A stretch of 40,923 nt of DNA from Funneliformis mosseae (lineage: Eukaryota; Glomeromycota; Glomeromycetes; Glomerales; Glomeraceae): positions 1 to 40,923 of the forward strand of contig CAJVPP010000201.1 in the NCBI GenBank assembly GCA_910592005.1. The letters run 5' to 3'. How positions within the stretch are numbered: the first letter of the stretch is position 1; each line of letters starts with the position of its first letter. Position numbers and translations under genes: made by a program. Of the stretch, positions 11,967-23,097 are shown one piece after another. The notes under the pieces are model-generated. The model had not been told where the DNA came from, ran no database searches, and saw only the letters and a program-made list of their open reading frames with translations.

Positions 11967-12071
11967 TGTATAATAAACATGTATAAATACAAATAAATAA
12001 TATATATGGATGAATCCTCCTTTTTTGGGTCAATTTCTTAAAAAATCTCATTTCCATTATCTAACAACAAA

Positions 12072-13522
12072 ATGTCACAAACCTTTGAAGAAGATTTAGC
12101 ATTCTCGAAGACTTTACATAAGCATGAAGCTGAACGTGGTGGTTTGCTCGCGAAAATTACTTCAAAGGACAAAGAAGCCTTTGAAAATGTTGTTAATAAT
12201 TATATGAGATACTGGGTCGGTAAGGACCCCATGTCGGAAAGTGAAGAAGAAAAAGAAGCCAGACGCTCTAATTATACTAATATGACCAATTCTTATTACA
12301 ACATTGCCACTGATTTTTATGAGGTATTCTATGAAAAGAAATTTAACAAAATTAATAATAAAAGCAATGTTATGGTAAAGTGGTTAAAGTTTTTTACATT
12401 CATCAATTCATAGTATGGTTGGGGTGAAAGCTTTCATTTCTGCCGATTTTATCCCCGAGAAAACTTTTATCAGGCCATTGCGCGTCATGAGCATTATTTG
12501 GCCATGCAATTAAATATTAAGCCAGGAATGAAAGTTTTGGATGTTGGTTGTGGTGTTGGTAAATATCGTTTTAAAAAAAAAAGGGAATTGTTATTTATTT
12601 TATTTTTCTAACCATTTTTTCACCCATAAAAGGTGGACCTGCGCGTGAAATTTGTCAATTCACCGGAGCCCATATTACTGGTTTAAATAATAATGATTAT
12701 CAAATTTGTCGTGCAATGAGATCAGCAGTTAATATAGGGTTAGAAAATAAAACGAATTTTATCAAGGGTGATTTCATGAAAATGCCATTCGAAGATAATT
12801 CTTTTGATGCAGTATATGCCATTGAAGCAACATGTCATGCTCCAAAGTTGGAAGGAGTTTATGGTCAAGTATTTCGCGTTTTAAAACCCGGAGGTACCTT
12901 TGCTTTTTATGAATGGTGTGTGACTGATAAGTATGATCCAACTAATGCTGATCATAGAAGAATTGTTCGTGGAATTGAGGTAATTTATAAATTTTTAATA
13001 TTCCCATTGTGTTGTTTTGTATATAACACGTGATGCTCATAATTTGTTCGTTTAGTACGCTGATGGAATTCCCGAATTGTTTAAAACTTCAGAGGCATTA
13101 CAAGCTTTGAAAAATGCTGGATTTGAAGTTATTTCTGCTGAAGATTTAGCTGTGAATGATGATCAAATTACTTGGTATTATCCATTAGAAGGAGATATGG
13201 GAAAGGCTCAATGTATTTGGGATTTCTTTACCGTTTTCCGAATGACACATCTTGGCAAATTTTGTACTAGGGCCTTGGTAAATATTTAATGTTTATAATT
13301 TTAATACATATATATATCTCTCTTTTTAATATATCTTTTTGATATATTACTTCAATCACTTAGGTGGGAGGATTAGAAACATTTGGTATAGCACCAACAG
13401 GTTCTTTACAAACGCAACGGGTTCTTGAAACTGCCGGTGATTGTTTAGTTGAAGGCGGTAGATTAGGAATTTTCACCCCAATGTATTTAATGGTTGGTAA
13501 AAAACCCATGAGTGTCAATTAA
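12072..13522 (+). CDS. ERG6: Sterol 24-C-methyltransferase
   Basis: SAM-dependent enzyme that methylates C-24 of the sterol side chain, acting on zymosterol in yeast. It is the step that distinguishes fungal from animal sterols, and it acts at ER or lipid droplets. Exons 12072-12323, 12414-12558, 12633-12979, 13056-13277 and 13364-13522 give 374 residues (yeast Erg6 is 383). Landmarks in order: [13 protein letters not shown] (about 81-93), ARHEHYLA (107-114), SAM motif LDVGCGVGG (126-134), GLNNNDYQI, the sterol-binding [16 protein letters not shown] block, [12 protein letters not shown], and WYYPLEGD. All hallmark residues are present. A run of about 30 A lies in the 5' flank at 11932-11961. 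Glomeromycetes make 24-alkylated sterols, which fits an active enzyme. Confidence 0.97.
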
Positions 13523-13618
13523 TGTTCCGTTTCACTTTTAAATTGTATTTATTAATAAAAATGTTTTGTAACCGCGTTTGAGCGCGATGTGCATTTATGT
13601 AACCAGATGAAAGATTGT

Positions 13619-13624
13619 CACGTG
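13619..13624. promoter_or_regulatory. CACGTG E-box between ERG6 and COX14
   Basis: Perfect CACGTG in the context TCACGTGAT, about 220 bases before the COX14 start codon. It is one of two such sites in this 320-base gap. Confidence 0.35.
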
Positions 13625-13775
13625 ATTTTTGTTCAACTGAACATAGTAAAATATATCCGCCTAGTTTAGTTAAAATTTACCTATATTTATAAAAAAAAAA
13701 TCAACTTCTTTAATGCTTAGATGATGTTACACTAAATAAAATGTGGCTGATAAGGCTTTTTTAATTTTTTTCGTA

Positions 13776-13781
13776 CACGTG
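13776..13781. promoter_or_regulatory. CACGTG E-box just upstream of COX14
   Basis: Perfect CACGTG in the context ACACGTGAA, about 60 bases before the COX14 start codon and about 157 bases from the other copy in the same promoter. Confidence 0.35.
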
Positions 13782-13841
13782 AAATACTTTCCAGCCATAA
13801 ATGTGTGTTTTTTTTTTCCTGATCAATCATACTCAATAATA

Positions 13842-14222
13842 ATGTCTCTTGGAAATAGAGCTTCAGATTTTGCTCATAGAACTTTAGTTATAGCATTGGC
13901 TGGTATTGCAGGTAATTCGTAAAAATGAATGTTTTAAATAGTTACAATAGTACTTAATTATTTGTTCTCCCTTTAGTATACTCTTTTGTTGGAGCAGGTG
14001 TAATGATAAATCGAAGATTAGATAAAAGTAAAGAAATGTATATGCGTCAAGAATTGGTTCGTTAAAAAAAAAAAAAAATTTAAATCTCAATAAATTCGTT
14101 CTTTTTTTTTTTTTTGCGCTCAAATTTCTTTTCTAATAATATCTATTTTAATTAAAAAGCAAAAATTTTCGCAAGATACATCACAAAATTCCGAGAGTAT
14201 AGTGACGGACGATAATGTTTAA
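13842..14222 (+). CDS. COX14: COX14-like cytochrome c oxidase assembly protein
   Basis: Tiny mitochondrial inner-membrane protein that, in yeast, binds newly made Cox1 and restrains its translation during complex IV assembly. Exons 13842-13911, 13977-14056 and 14160-14222 join to 70 residues, the same length as yeast Cox14. The layout fits: a short N-terminus with RASDFAHRT, one hydrophobic span (about residues 15-34, VIALAGIAVYSFVGAGVM), then a charged, Gln/Ser-rich tail. Reading through the second intron would instead end two codons later with VR and a stop. The spliced form gives a more typical tail. Sequence similarity in such small proteins is weak, so the assignment rests on length, topology and the His-Arg-Thr-Leu start of the membrane span. 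Confidence 0.7.
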
Positions 14223-14327
14223 AAAATTACTAAACTACTTTTGCTCGTTTTATTGAATGAATTAAATAAAATAAAATAAAATAAAATTTTGATTTCTTAT
14301 TCGGAATGCTTTATTTTTTTTTTCTAT

Positions 14328-14825
14328 TTAAACATTATATCCAACTATACTAAATTTACCAAAGATTTCACCTAAAGCAAAGAAACCTGCTACTTCGATA
14401 CTTCGTATACCAATTTGTATAAAATCTCTTGGACTTAAATCTTTAATACTTTGCCATCGAATAGCTTTAAGATTTTCCCAAGCCTCAGAAAATTGAGCAC
14501 CGTTTGGTGGACCAAGGCTTTCTTTTTTATAAACTTCTTTAGCAATTTCTTTAAGTACCCTTGCATTGTATACAATTGGTCTTTGATAACCTTTAAATAA
14601 ATGAGGTGTTAAGTTATTATTAATTTAAAAGTCGTTAGACGTACTATAAGCGAATAAAATACCTGCAACTTTAGACAAGGTGCCTTGAACACCTTTAGCG
14701 GTCTTACTAACTTTTTCGGTAACTTGTTGAGTATTCAAATTACGACTACCCGCTCCATATGAATAACGAAGTATTACATTTGAACGGTTTAACAAGGTAG
14801 ATTTTAAAATGCTTGAGGAAAACAT
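14328..14825 (-). CDS. ATP20: Mitochondrial ATP synthase subunit g
   Basis: Subunit g of the F1Fo ATP synthase, an inner-membrane protein that promotes dimer formation and cristae shape. Two exons, 14663-14825 and 14328-14590, joined within a GCA-G/GT-TAT split codon, give 141 residues. The N-terminus is basic and Ser-rich, as expected for mitochondrial import. The family core follows: a helical VTEKVSKTAKGVQGTLSKVAG region, then YQRPIVYNARVLKEIAKEVYKKESL. A C-terminal hydrophobic GxxxG-type stretch, IEVAGFFALGEIFGKF, matches the dimerisation motif of the family. It is convergent with COX14 and lies 163 bases downstream of the peroxidase gene on the same strand. Confidence 0.88.
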
Positions 14826-14987
14826 GGTAGCGGAAATCGTTATTTATTAACAAATTTTAAGGAAGAAAAAAATTTTTTTTATTAGGGATAAAATCAATCT
14901 TGATGACGACATATATTTATTGGTGGCTTAGTAGTTTACATCAATAAATAAAAAAAAAAAAAAAAAAAACTGATAATTAAAAATAAT

Positions 14988-15821
14988 TTAAAGGTTCGAT
15001 TTCAACAAGGGATTGATTTCTTTTTCAATTTCTTCAGGCTAGAAATTTTTTAAAAAAAATAAAAAACGAATCATAAATTAAAAAGATTGCATTAAATATA
15101 TCTTTTTTTTTTTTTGTATTTTTTAATTTTTTTTTTTTTTACCAACCTTAACCTTAGAAGGAAACCTTTTTATAACGTTGCCGTTTTTATCAATCAAGAA
15201 TTTCTCAAAGTTCCATTTGATATCGCCAGATTGTTGAGATTTCAAATATTCGTAAACGGATGATGCGTTAGTACCGTTAACATCAATTTTTGCAAATATA
15301 GGGAAAGTAACATTATAATTTGTAGAACAAAATTGAACAATTTCTAATGGTTTTATAAAAATTTATAAAAATTTAACAATCATTGGTTAAGATTATTCTT
15401 TGGAAAAAAATAAAAATAAAAAAAAAACATTACCTTCTTCGGTTCCTGGTTCTTGAGAACCAAATTGATTACACGGAAAACCGGCAATGACTAAACCTTC
15501 GCCTTTATATTTATTATAAAGGCTTTCAAGTCCCGAATATTGTGGGGTAAATCCACATTTTGATGCTACATTAACAAGCAATACAACTTTTCCTCGCCAT
15601 TCAGCAAAGCTGAAAGGTGCTTTCTTGAAATCGGAAGCTTCAAGGTCATAAAATCCTGTCATCGTAGAAAATTTTTTTATAAAACCGTTATTTTTTCGAA
15701 AAGTTTTTAACGGGAAAGATGAATTTGTAGATAAGATTTTTAAAGAGAAGAGTGAGGAAGCATTTGTGGTTGATGTGGCTTTTAATGCAGATGGGAAAAA
15801 TAGATATTGATTGCGAATCAT
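14988..15821 (-). CDS. HYR1: Glutathione-peroxidase-like thiol peroxidase (GPX3/HYR1 type)
   Basis: Reduces hydrogen and lipid peroxides. Family members with this cysteine pattern use thioredoxin rather than glutathione, and yeast Gpx3 also relays peroxide signals to Yap1. Exons 15434-15821, 15147-15343 and 14988-15038 give 211 residues. Seen directly: peroxidatic Cys89 in [10 protein letters not shown], Cys117 in FPCNQFG, and resolving Cys135 in VQFCSTNY, plus the [10 protein letters not shown] block with the active-site Trp/Asn. It is a Cys enzyme with no selenocysteine codon. The first 53 residues are rich in Ser, Thr, Lys and Arg with no acidic residue, as in a mitochondrial presequence. 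A second in-frame Met (codon at 15660-15662) would make a standard 158-residue cytosolic form. Confidence 0.96.
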
Positions 15822-15942
15822 TTTTGTTTAGATATCGGATACCATTAATGGTGTCATTGATAGATTAATATATATACAATCCGTGGGTAAAAATTCATTA
15901 ACTGTTCATGGTAATAGATTGTAACCAATGTTTTACTAACTT

Positions 15943-15948
15943 CACGTG
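15943..15948. promoter_or_regulatory. CACGTG E-box upstream of the peroxidase gene
   Basis: Perfect CACGTG in the context TCACGTGA, about 122 bases before the upstream Met of the peroxidase gene. It is the last CACGTG before the gene-free stretch. Confidence 0.35.
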
Positions 15949-18260
15949 ACCGATATTAAAATGAATAAATATCATGTGGAGAAATTCGAAACGTCTCAAT
16001 TTTTTTAAAAAACATTGTTCCGATATGGTGATTTTATTTTTAAAAGAAATTCAAAAGGGCAAATTTTATGAATGCCCATCGCGTTTTTGAATGATATTAT
16101 GGAAATTGTTTGGAACATATTATGAGAGTATTCATTAAATGCGTAGAAATGTAATGATTTATATTATTTATGCACTGTTTAAATTACTAATCCATTTGAA
16201 AATAAAAAGATCATTTTAAAATAAAACATTAATAGTCCTTATTTTTATTACTTTATCAAAAGGATATTTTTTTTTTTGTTATACACCTTTTTTTTTATTT
16301 TTTCGGATGTTTATTATTGATTTCAATATTAGATCTAATACTACTTATACTGAGATCGATATATTAAAAAATCTTAAAGCAGAACATTGTATTTCTTTGT
16401 ATTTTTATAGAAAGATTGGTTCCCTATATTCTGTTTAATTAATAGGAAAAAAAGACTTACCAACGTTATATATTTTATATCCAATCAACTCATTGTAAAT
16501 ATATTAGAATCATCTGTTTCCAAATCATGCATTTAGGAAAGATATAAATTTATAAAAAGTAAATCATATAACTAAGCATTAGAAAAAGTTTACATAATAT
16601 AATAATATATTTATAAAGAATTTATTGGCTAGTTTCTTTTCTAGTAGGGTTCCGATATTTGAATATTACGATTATTCAAATCGATTATTTAAATTAGTAT
16701 TAGTAAAAAAAAAAGCTATATCCCCCCGTGTTTTAACCAATGTTGCTTTGTAAGATTATTCCGAAATTTGGAGGCGCATTTTACTTGTCTTTTCTCAATT
16801 AAGCTTCAGAAATAACCTTTTTTTAATTTTTAATTTTAATTTTTTTTTAGTTTGGTGATTTTTACAAAAATTTCTGTTTTTAAAATAGTTGACAAAAAAT
16901 GAAAGTAAAGAATATTTTTTTTTAAATAATCACATAATAATAATGATAATAAGCATGTTTTAAAAAAAAATTTTTTTTTTGATATTTATAAAAAAAAATG
17001 AAATATATGATATAAGATAACAAATTATATTATAATTAATCTTAATAAAAATATTTTATTTTACTAACAATGTTCATTATTTCCTATAGTATTATTTCAA
17101 AATTTTATTTTTAAAAGGCAACTCAAATCCAATCCTTTGTTTAATATAAAGATATAAAACAGTTTCAAATAATTTTGTAATTTCTAGTTATAAAAAATAT
17201 AATTGCTTATTTATAATAAATAACTCTTATTAAAAAAATTATTATTAATAATTTTAAAAGTAAAATAAGTTTTAAGATTAATAAGATATTTAAATTAAAG
17301 TCTAATTTGTAAAATATAGTCTAAAATTTTAATAATAAAGATTTTGGATTTCTAAATATACTTTATTATTTATTTTTAATAATATTTTATTAAAAAGTAA
17401 TATATAATATCAGTAAAAATAAAAATCTTTTCTAAAATTAGCAATTTTATTAGAATTTTAAGATTACTTAGCATCATTAACCTAATATATAATCTTTCTT
17501 TTAATAAAATATAAAAGGTAATTAAATAATAAATAAATTATTTCAATTTAATTAGTTTAATTTAATTACTTAAATTATTATTAAATTAATTGTATTTTAT
17601 TATTAGATTGATTAAAATTTTCCATTAGTATATACCTTAACCCAGATCCTGAATATTGTCTTAATAAAATAATATACTGTCTAGCCATATGAAGTGTCTC
17701 AAAGCCAATGTATATAGAAGAACAGTGTGCAACATAAATAAAACGTGTTTTTGATCCTTGTTAAAGTGTATATAATGTAATAAGTGATACATCACAAATC
17801 ATATGTAATTTTATGTGACTGCTTGTGCGACTAATTAATTTTCACACATAAGAAATTGATCTTTAAATATTTTCTGATCTATCTGAATAGCATTTATTTG
17901 AGTTTATTTCTTCTGAAGCATTGCATTACTACAGGTTATTTTTACTAGATTCTGACCAGAGTATATTTATATAATGTTACTAGGCCTTTATTACTGAGCG
18001 GTTGAGCAAGTAAAATAAAAAAGTATGTATATGCATACTCCTTAACGTCTTTACAATGTTGAAATCTACAATGTATATTCCGCATGTCTTACTCTTAAAC
18101 ATAAAATTTTAGCATAAAGTGCCTCGCATATTTCTTTTATTTCTTTCCTCAACATGAAGAGAATGTGAAAAATGGTAGCATTTAAAGGGCGGTATAAAAA
18201 TTTATGTTTAAATCATTGAAAATCACATTATAACATATATTTTTATTAATATTTTTTACT
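15949..18260. other. Long AT-rich gene-free stretch
   Basis: About 2.3 kb without any open frame that resembles a protein on either strand. Positions about 16800-17640 are almost pure A/T with short runs and weak AT palindromes. From about 17640 the composition becomes mixed again but stops are dense. I see no RNA gene. This marks the border between the housekeeping genes and the region of decayed elements. Confidence 0.6.
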
Positions 18261-20040
18261 ATGTCAAATTTAGTAGCCAAGGTTGAAGCTCTTTTATTAC
18301 AAAAATCATTAAATACTCTTTGTAAGGCGTCTATTATTTATTTAACAATAGAGGATAATATCTTTCCTCTATATAATGATATATGAGAAATAGTTGAATG
18401 AGCAGTAACTTCATCATTAGCGAAGTTAATAGATTTTAAGCGAAGAACTAAGGTATTAGAAATATTACCACAGATATGATACAAATCAGATTTTTATTAT
18501 TTATTTACGTCTTCAATAATGAGCTTATAGTAGATATAATTTTTAGTTTTAGTATATCATAGCTAAAGGTCAGGAAGTATTAGCCCAGAAAAGTGATGTT
18601 CTCTAGATGTTGAGGATTTCTGCTTTTCTTTGACTATGCGTAACTATTCAGTTAAAACAATGTTATCTAAAATACATTTGAAAACATATGTGTGGAGATT
18701 GTATATAATTTATGAATTTAGGTTAGGCTAATATACTAGTACTTTTTTATTACATTTACTGTAGATAGAGAGTGAATATCAGTGTTCATAAGTTAAAAGC
18801 ATTAAAGGTGTTAAATATGGAAAAAGAAGCATCTTTAGACTATATCTAAAAAGAGATAGAACAGAATCTTTTTATGTTGAAGTATAAATTTAAAGTAATT
18901 TTCAAAAGTTTAGTATTTTTTCTGTCTGACTAATTTCGTTAACTAAATATATACTTAGCATCCTTTATCAGAGGCAGATGTAAATCTTTATGGCTCTCTC
19001 AAATAAAATTTAGCAAATATTACCCCTTCTGACCTCATATATAAAGATTCTGAAGGAAGCATAGTTCTAAATGATAATTCTGATATAATAAAAAATTTGA
19101 GACGTAAATAAAAAACTATCTTTATAAAATTACGCAAAATTATAAAGTGTGAACTCTCTAATTCAGTTGTGGTTAAGTACGATAAGTTGTAAAAGATTTC
19201 AACAATTCCAGCATATCTAAAATTATAAGAAATAAATTTTATGATAAAAGATGAAAAGAAAGTGAAACTGAACTAGTGAAAGTAGTGAAATATATTTTGG
19301 ACACATTGTAAGTATTTCACTAAATTGTCTATAAAAATATTTATGAAAATGATAGATAATATATTTTTTTAATAGTGAAATATGAGTTAATTCTACATTT
19401 ATGATTAGCATATTCCGTAGTAAGCAAAGTAAAGAGACGTATGTTGCAGATGTTATAATTCCTTTACTTCAAGCAAGTTTAAGTGAGTTTATAAATGGCA
19501 GTATCTGCTTAATTATAGCAGAATATTAAAGTCTAGCAAGTAAAGCTCGACAAAATCTTAGAATAAATGAAGAGAGAATGGGAAAGAAATCTGATGTTAT
19601 AGACTTGCTGAAACAAGATGAAAAGATTATTAAGCTAATGTATACCGAATCATCATATATCATATGTAGCAAATCAAAAAAAGTGAATGATGATATAAAA
19701 TTATAGAGGGAAATATTGGATGGTACAAGTTTTGTAAATGCGCTATATAGACCAGCTAGAAATTAATTTGGGATTATAGGGATTCAAGTCACAGATACAA
19801 CCATGTATCTAAATGTTCTTGTAAAAGATCTAGTTGGTATATCAAGATACTTCTATTTAAATCATGTGAAAATTCTATTATCTTCTCACTAGTCACACTT
19901 AAAATTTCTTATTCGTTTACTATTAACCTTAAGAAATGTAATGATTACGAATAGAGTCTTTTAATGTAAATATTAGAATAAGTCACCTCTCATCCGTCTA
20001 GAAATGTTAACCCAAGTCCCACTATCTTTACGCCTCTATA
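18261..20040 (+). pseudogene. Decayed orphan gene with a nuclease-like C-terminal domain
   Basis: An ATG at 18261 opens MSNLVAKVEALLLQKSL. The plus strand then alternates coding-like stretches with in-frame stops. The best stretch, about 19400-19830, stays in one frame with only three stops, each where a Trp or Gln codon would fit. It contains GKKSDVIDLL, then about 20 residues later LMYTESS, then KVNDDIKL, and later FGIIGIQVTDTTMYLNVLVKD. The Asp...Glu-x-Ser spacing followed by a helix resembles the PD-(D/E)XK-like tails seen in large glomeromycete gene families. That resemblance is from memory and untested. I do not assign a function. Confidence 0.4.
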
Positions 20041-20287
20041 TAACAAATAGTTAATATAAAGATTGTTCATGTATTTTAGCATAGAAATATTGTATATTAA
20101 TAGAGTGCCTTGGTAGCTGATTATTTTTTATATATTCATCTATAATTTTATATATTTTCATGTAGTATATCGTGTTATCATTAATAAAAATTTTCTTAGC
20201 AAATTTGCGAAACTGTACAGTCTCAGAAAATATGTAATTTGTTTCTTTTGAATATAAAACATAAATATTACTCTATATTACGCAAGC

Positions 20288-20404
20288 ATGCAATTCAAAA
20301 TAGATAATTTCAGGATAATCAATTCATTGAAACAATGCATTACCAAGCTTAAGGTTGAGAATGATAAAATTAAGGCTGAGAATGATAAAACTATTAATGA
20401 TTGA
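20288..20404 (+). pseudogene. Short coiled-coil fragment with an internal repeat
   Basis: A 38-codon frame from ATG to TGA encodes a Lys/Asn/Glu-rich helix with a 7-residue repeat (KVENDKI, KAENDKT). The DNA repeat is AAGG(T/C)TGAGAATGATAAAA. It resembles the heptad tails of other elements in this region. It probably belongs to the coiled-coil gene split by the adjacent LTR element, or to the decayed gene before it. Confidence 0.3.
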
Positions 20405-20601
20405 AATCACATGATTTGATAGGACTAGCTGATCTTCTAACATATGTGATGCAACTTGCAATATGCTTACTAATGTGTAAATTTCTGAATGTGTAAAATT
20501 CTTAAAATTTTTTTTATAAAATTTCTGAATCTATAAAATTCTCAAAAATTTTTTATTAGTTACCTGTGGTAAAAATGACTAAAATATTAACACTATCTTT
20601 T

Positions 20602-20606
20602 CATAT
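20602..20606. repeat. Left target-site duplication (CATAT)
   Basis: Five bases directly before the left LTR. They match TATAT directly after the right LTR, apart from one C/T transition. Confidence 0.6.
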
Positions 20607-21360
20607 TATTATTAGATTCATTTTCGTTTACCTTAATGTCTAAGTTGAGTGACTGTGGCAGTTGATTCTACACATTAGAATTTTTGACCTTAGGATTTTC
20701 TCTAAGTCTTACAGATATCTGTTATACTTAAATCAACTCAGCAATTTATTATATCTTAGAATTTAAGATATTTATTCGAACTCATAATGATAAACTCAAT
20801 AACAAGTTAGTGTAGGATATCACAATAATCCTAGATGAAGAATAACATTAAAGGAAAAAGTAGCTTGTATGAATTTAAATTAATTCCTTTATTTATAACT
20901 TGAAACTCACAAAAGTGTTAATAAACTTACAGAGGAGTTTATAAATTAACAACTGAGTTAATTTACAACTTAAGCAAAAAGCTATTCTATTTTATACAAA
21001 ATGAATTTGCTACAGCTAACTACTTGCTATGCTATAAATTAACTAAATATAGATATATGTTTTTATGAAAATATACTTAAATATAATAAAATAATAAAAA
21101 TAATATAAACTATAAAAATAATAAAAAGAAATAAAATAAGTTACAGATGCTAAAGAAATTACAGACAAAATAGAATAAATAGACTATACAGAAAATACAG
21201 AAGAAATAGACGAATTAGATAAATTTTGTAAATCCTTCAAATTAAATGATTTTCTAATGCAATATATTGATCAAGATCTTTCTTAATATGATCTGCATAA
21301 AATTAAATTTAATGACTTTGTAAATCATTTTTCTAGGGCAAATTTTCAATGCTGACAATC
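20607..21360 (+). repeat. Left LTR
   Basis: Aligns base for base with 24456-25199 apart from small indels. The starting TG is mutated to TA (TATTATTAG), and the end reads GACAATC against GATAACA in the other copy. In the first 119 aligned bases (20611-20729 against 24460-24578) I count 15 differences, all transitions. Confidence 0.85.
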
Positions 21361-22839
21361 TTTCTTTTACTTAATTTCAAACGTTGTAGTAAGAAATAAT
21401 TTTGTTCTTCAAAATTAAATTTTTCTAAAAATTTATCAAAAGAATTTGTAGAATGCACACTGTATTCATGTGTGATCTACTAGAGAAGAGCATGCTGTAT
21501 TTATGCTATCCACAATTAACTTTATAAATATAGGTTTTTTTAACATTATATAGGGCTAAAATTTGTTAACTTTCAGAATTATGGGACTCAAAATTCTATA
21601 TAAATACTTCAATTTTGAATGATTTTTCAATTGAGTTCACGTGATTAATTATTTTCTTAAATAATAAAATTTTATGCATATTGATTTAATTATTCAAATT
21701 CAAATTCAAATTTTCTTTTACTTGTCAAATACTTTCTAATAATTGTTTACAAAATGATGTTTAAAGAAAGTTAAATGTATGAAAACCTTCTATTCATAAC
21801 AAAGAAATAAAGTTTATAAACAGTTTGTGATCTTGCAAACTCAAGCATAAGAAAAAGAAAGAAAAAGGTTGCTTATGGTAAACAAAATGGCATATCTTAT
21901 AGCTAATCAAAATACTTGTGAAGAACCGTTACGACAAAGAATAAATACAGCTGAAAATTTTTGTCAAAAAGAGGTATTTCTAGAGCAGTAGTTATTTTAC
22001 AAAGATTTATGAAAAGGTTAGGTGTTAACTTCAATTGGGTGGTCTGAGTGATGGTTAGGATTTTTATTTTGCTTGGTCTTTTTCTTAGAATTTTTCTTTG
22101 CTGGTGGTTCGCTAGGTTAGACTAGTAGTTATAGCTGGATTATATATTTTGTCGATCATTTTGTAAATAAAATTATATACTTGGTGGCTTGATACTTTGA
22201 TCTGATCTTCATTTATAATATACTTAATCTTTTTCTATATTAAAAAAGTTCATTGAAATCTAATATTTAAGAAATCTATCACACGAAAATTGTTGGACAC
22301 AAATCTAAATTAACTTTTGATCAATTGATTATGTCATTAACTTTTTTTAATGCATAAACTACATAAATATTGCAAGTAGTTTCTTTTTCAGAAAAACTAA
22401 CATTTTAATATTCCTTGATTCTTATGCATACATTTTGTCAAACTTTTAAAATTATGCAGCTTAAGAAAATTTTCTGAATTTTGTTACTAAATAAAGAAAT
22501 GTTGATCAAAAATGTGCTATACAAATATTGAGTGATCATTTAATTTGGTAATGCTGATCAACTATACTAATTTTAACAGATTTTTATTCCATAGATTTCT
22601 ATGCAATGATCATCATCCAATACAATCCAATGAATTTTTGTTTATTTTTCTGCAAGAAAATAATTTTCACAGTCTTGAGAATTTTTTATAGCCACTTCTT
22701 TCAAGTATAAATATTTGTCCAAGAATTTCTTCTATTTTTCATAAGTTTTTTTCACTTTCTTCTCAAAATTATTGCAAAATTTTAAATTTCTTCTTTTCAT
22801 TTTTAATTTTTATATTTTCTACATTTATTTTTAGTATAG

Positions 22840-23097
22840 GCAAACAACAGAGAAAATGCTTTTTCTAAGGAATACCGAGAATATATCAATGATTTAGAAA
22901 TAAAAACTCATCAATAATAACAAGAAATTACTAGACTAATTAATGAACTGACAACTCTTTCCTCTCGTTTAGATAATAAGGATAAAGTGTTTATGGATTT
23001 GGAATTTCTTTACAATGGTCTTCGATAGAATTTTAATGATCTTCAACAACAGATAGCTCAACCTTCAAAAAGAGAAAAACGACTTCTAGAGGAATAG
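22840..23097 (+). pseudogene. Coiled-coil open frame inside the LTR element
   Basis: Eighty-six codons in one frame with three internal stops, each where Gln would fit. The product is a Glu/Lys/Gln-rich helix (EYREYINDLEIKTH..., LINELTTLSSRLDNKDK, LQQQIAQPSKREKRLLEE). Similar helices precede the Gag core at 28.4 kb, so this may be the remnant Gag N-terminus of the LTR element. There is no catalytic domain. Confidence 0.5.
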
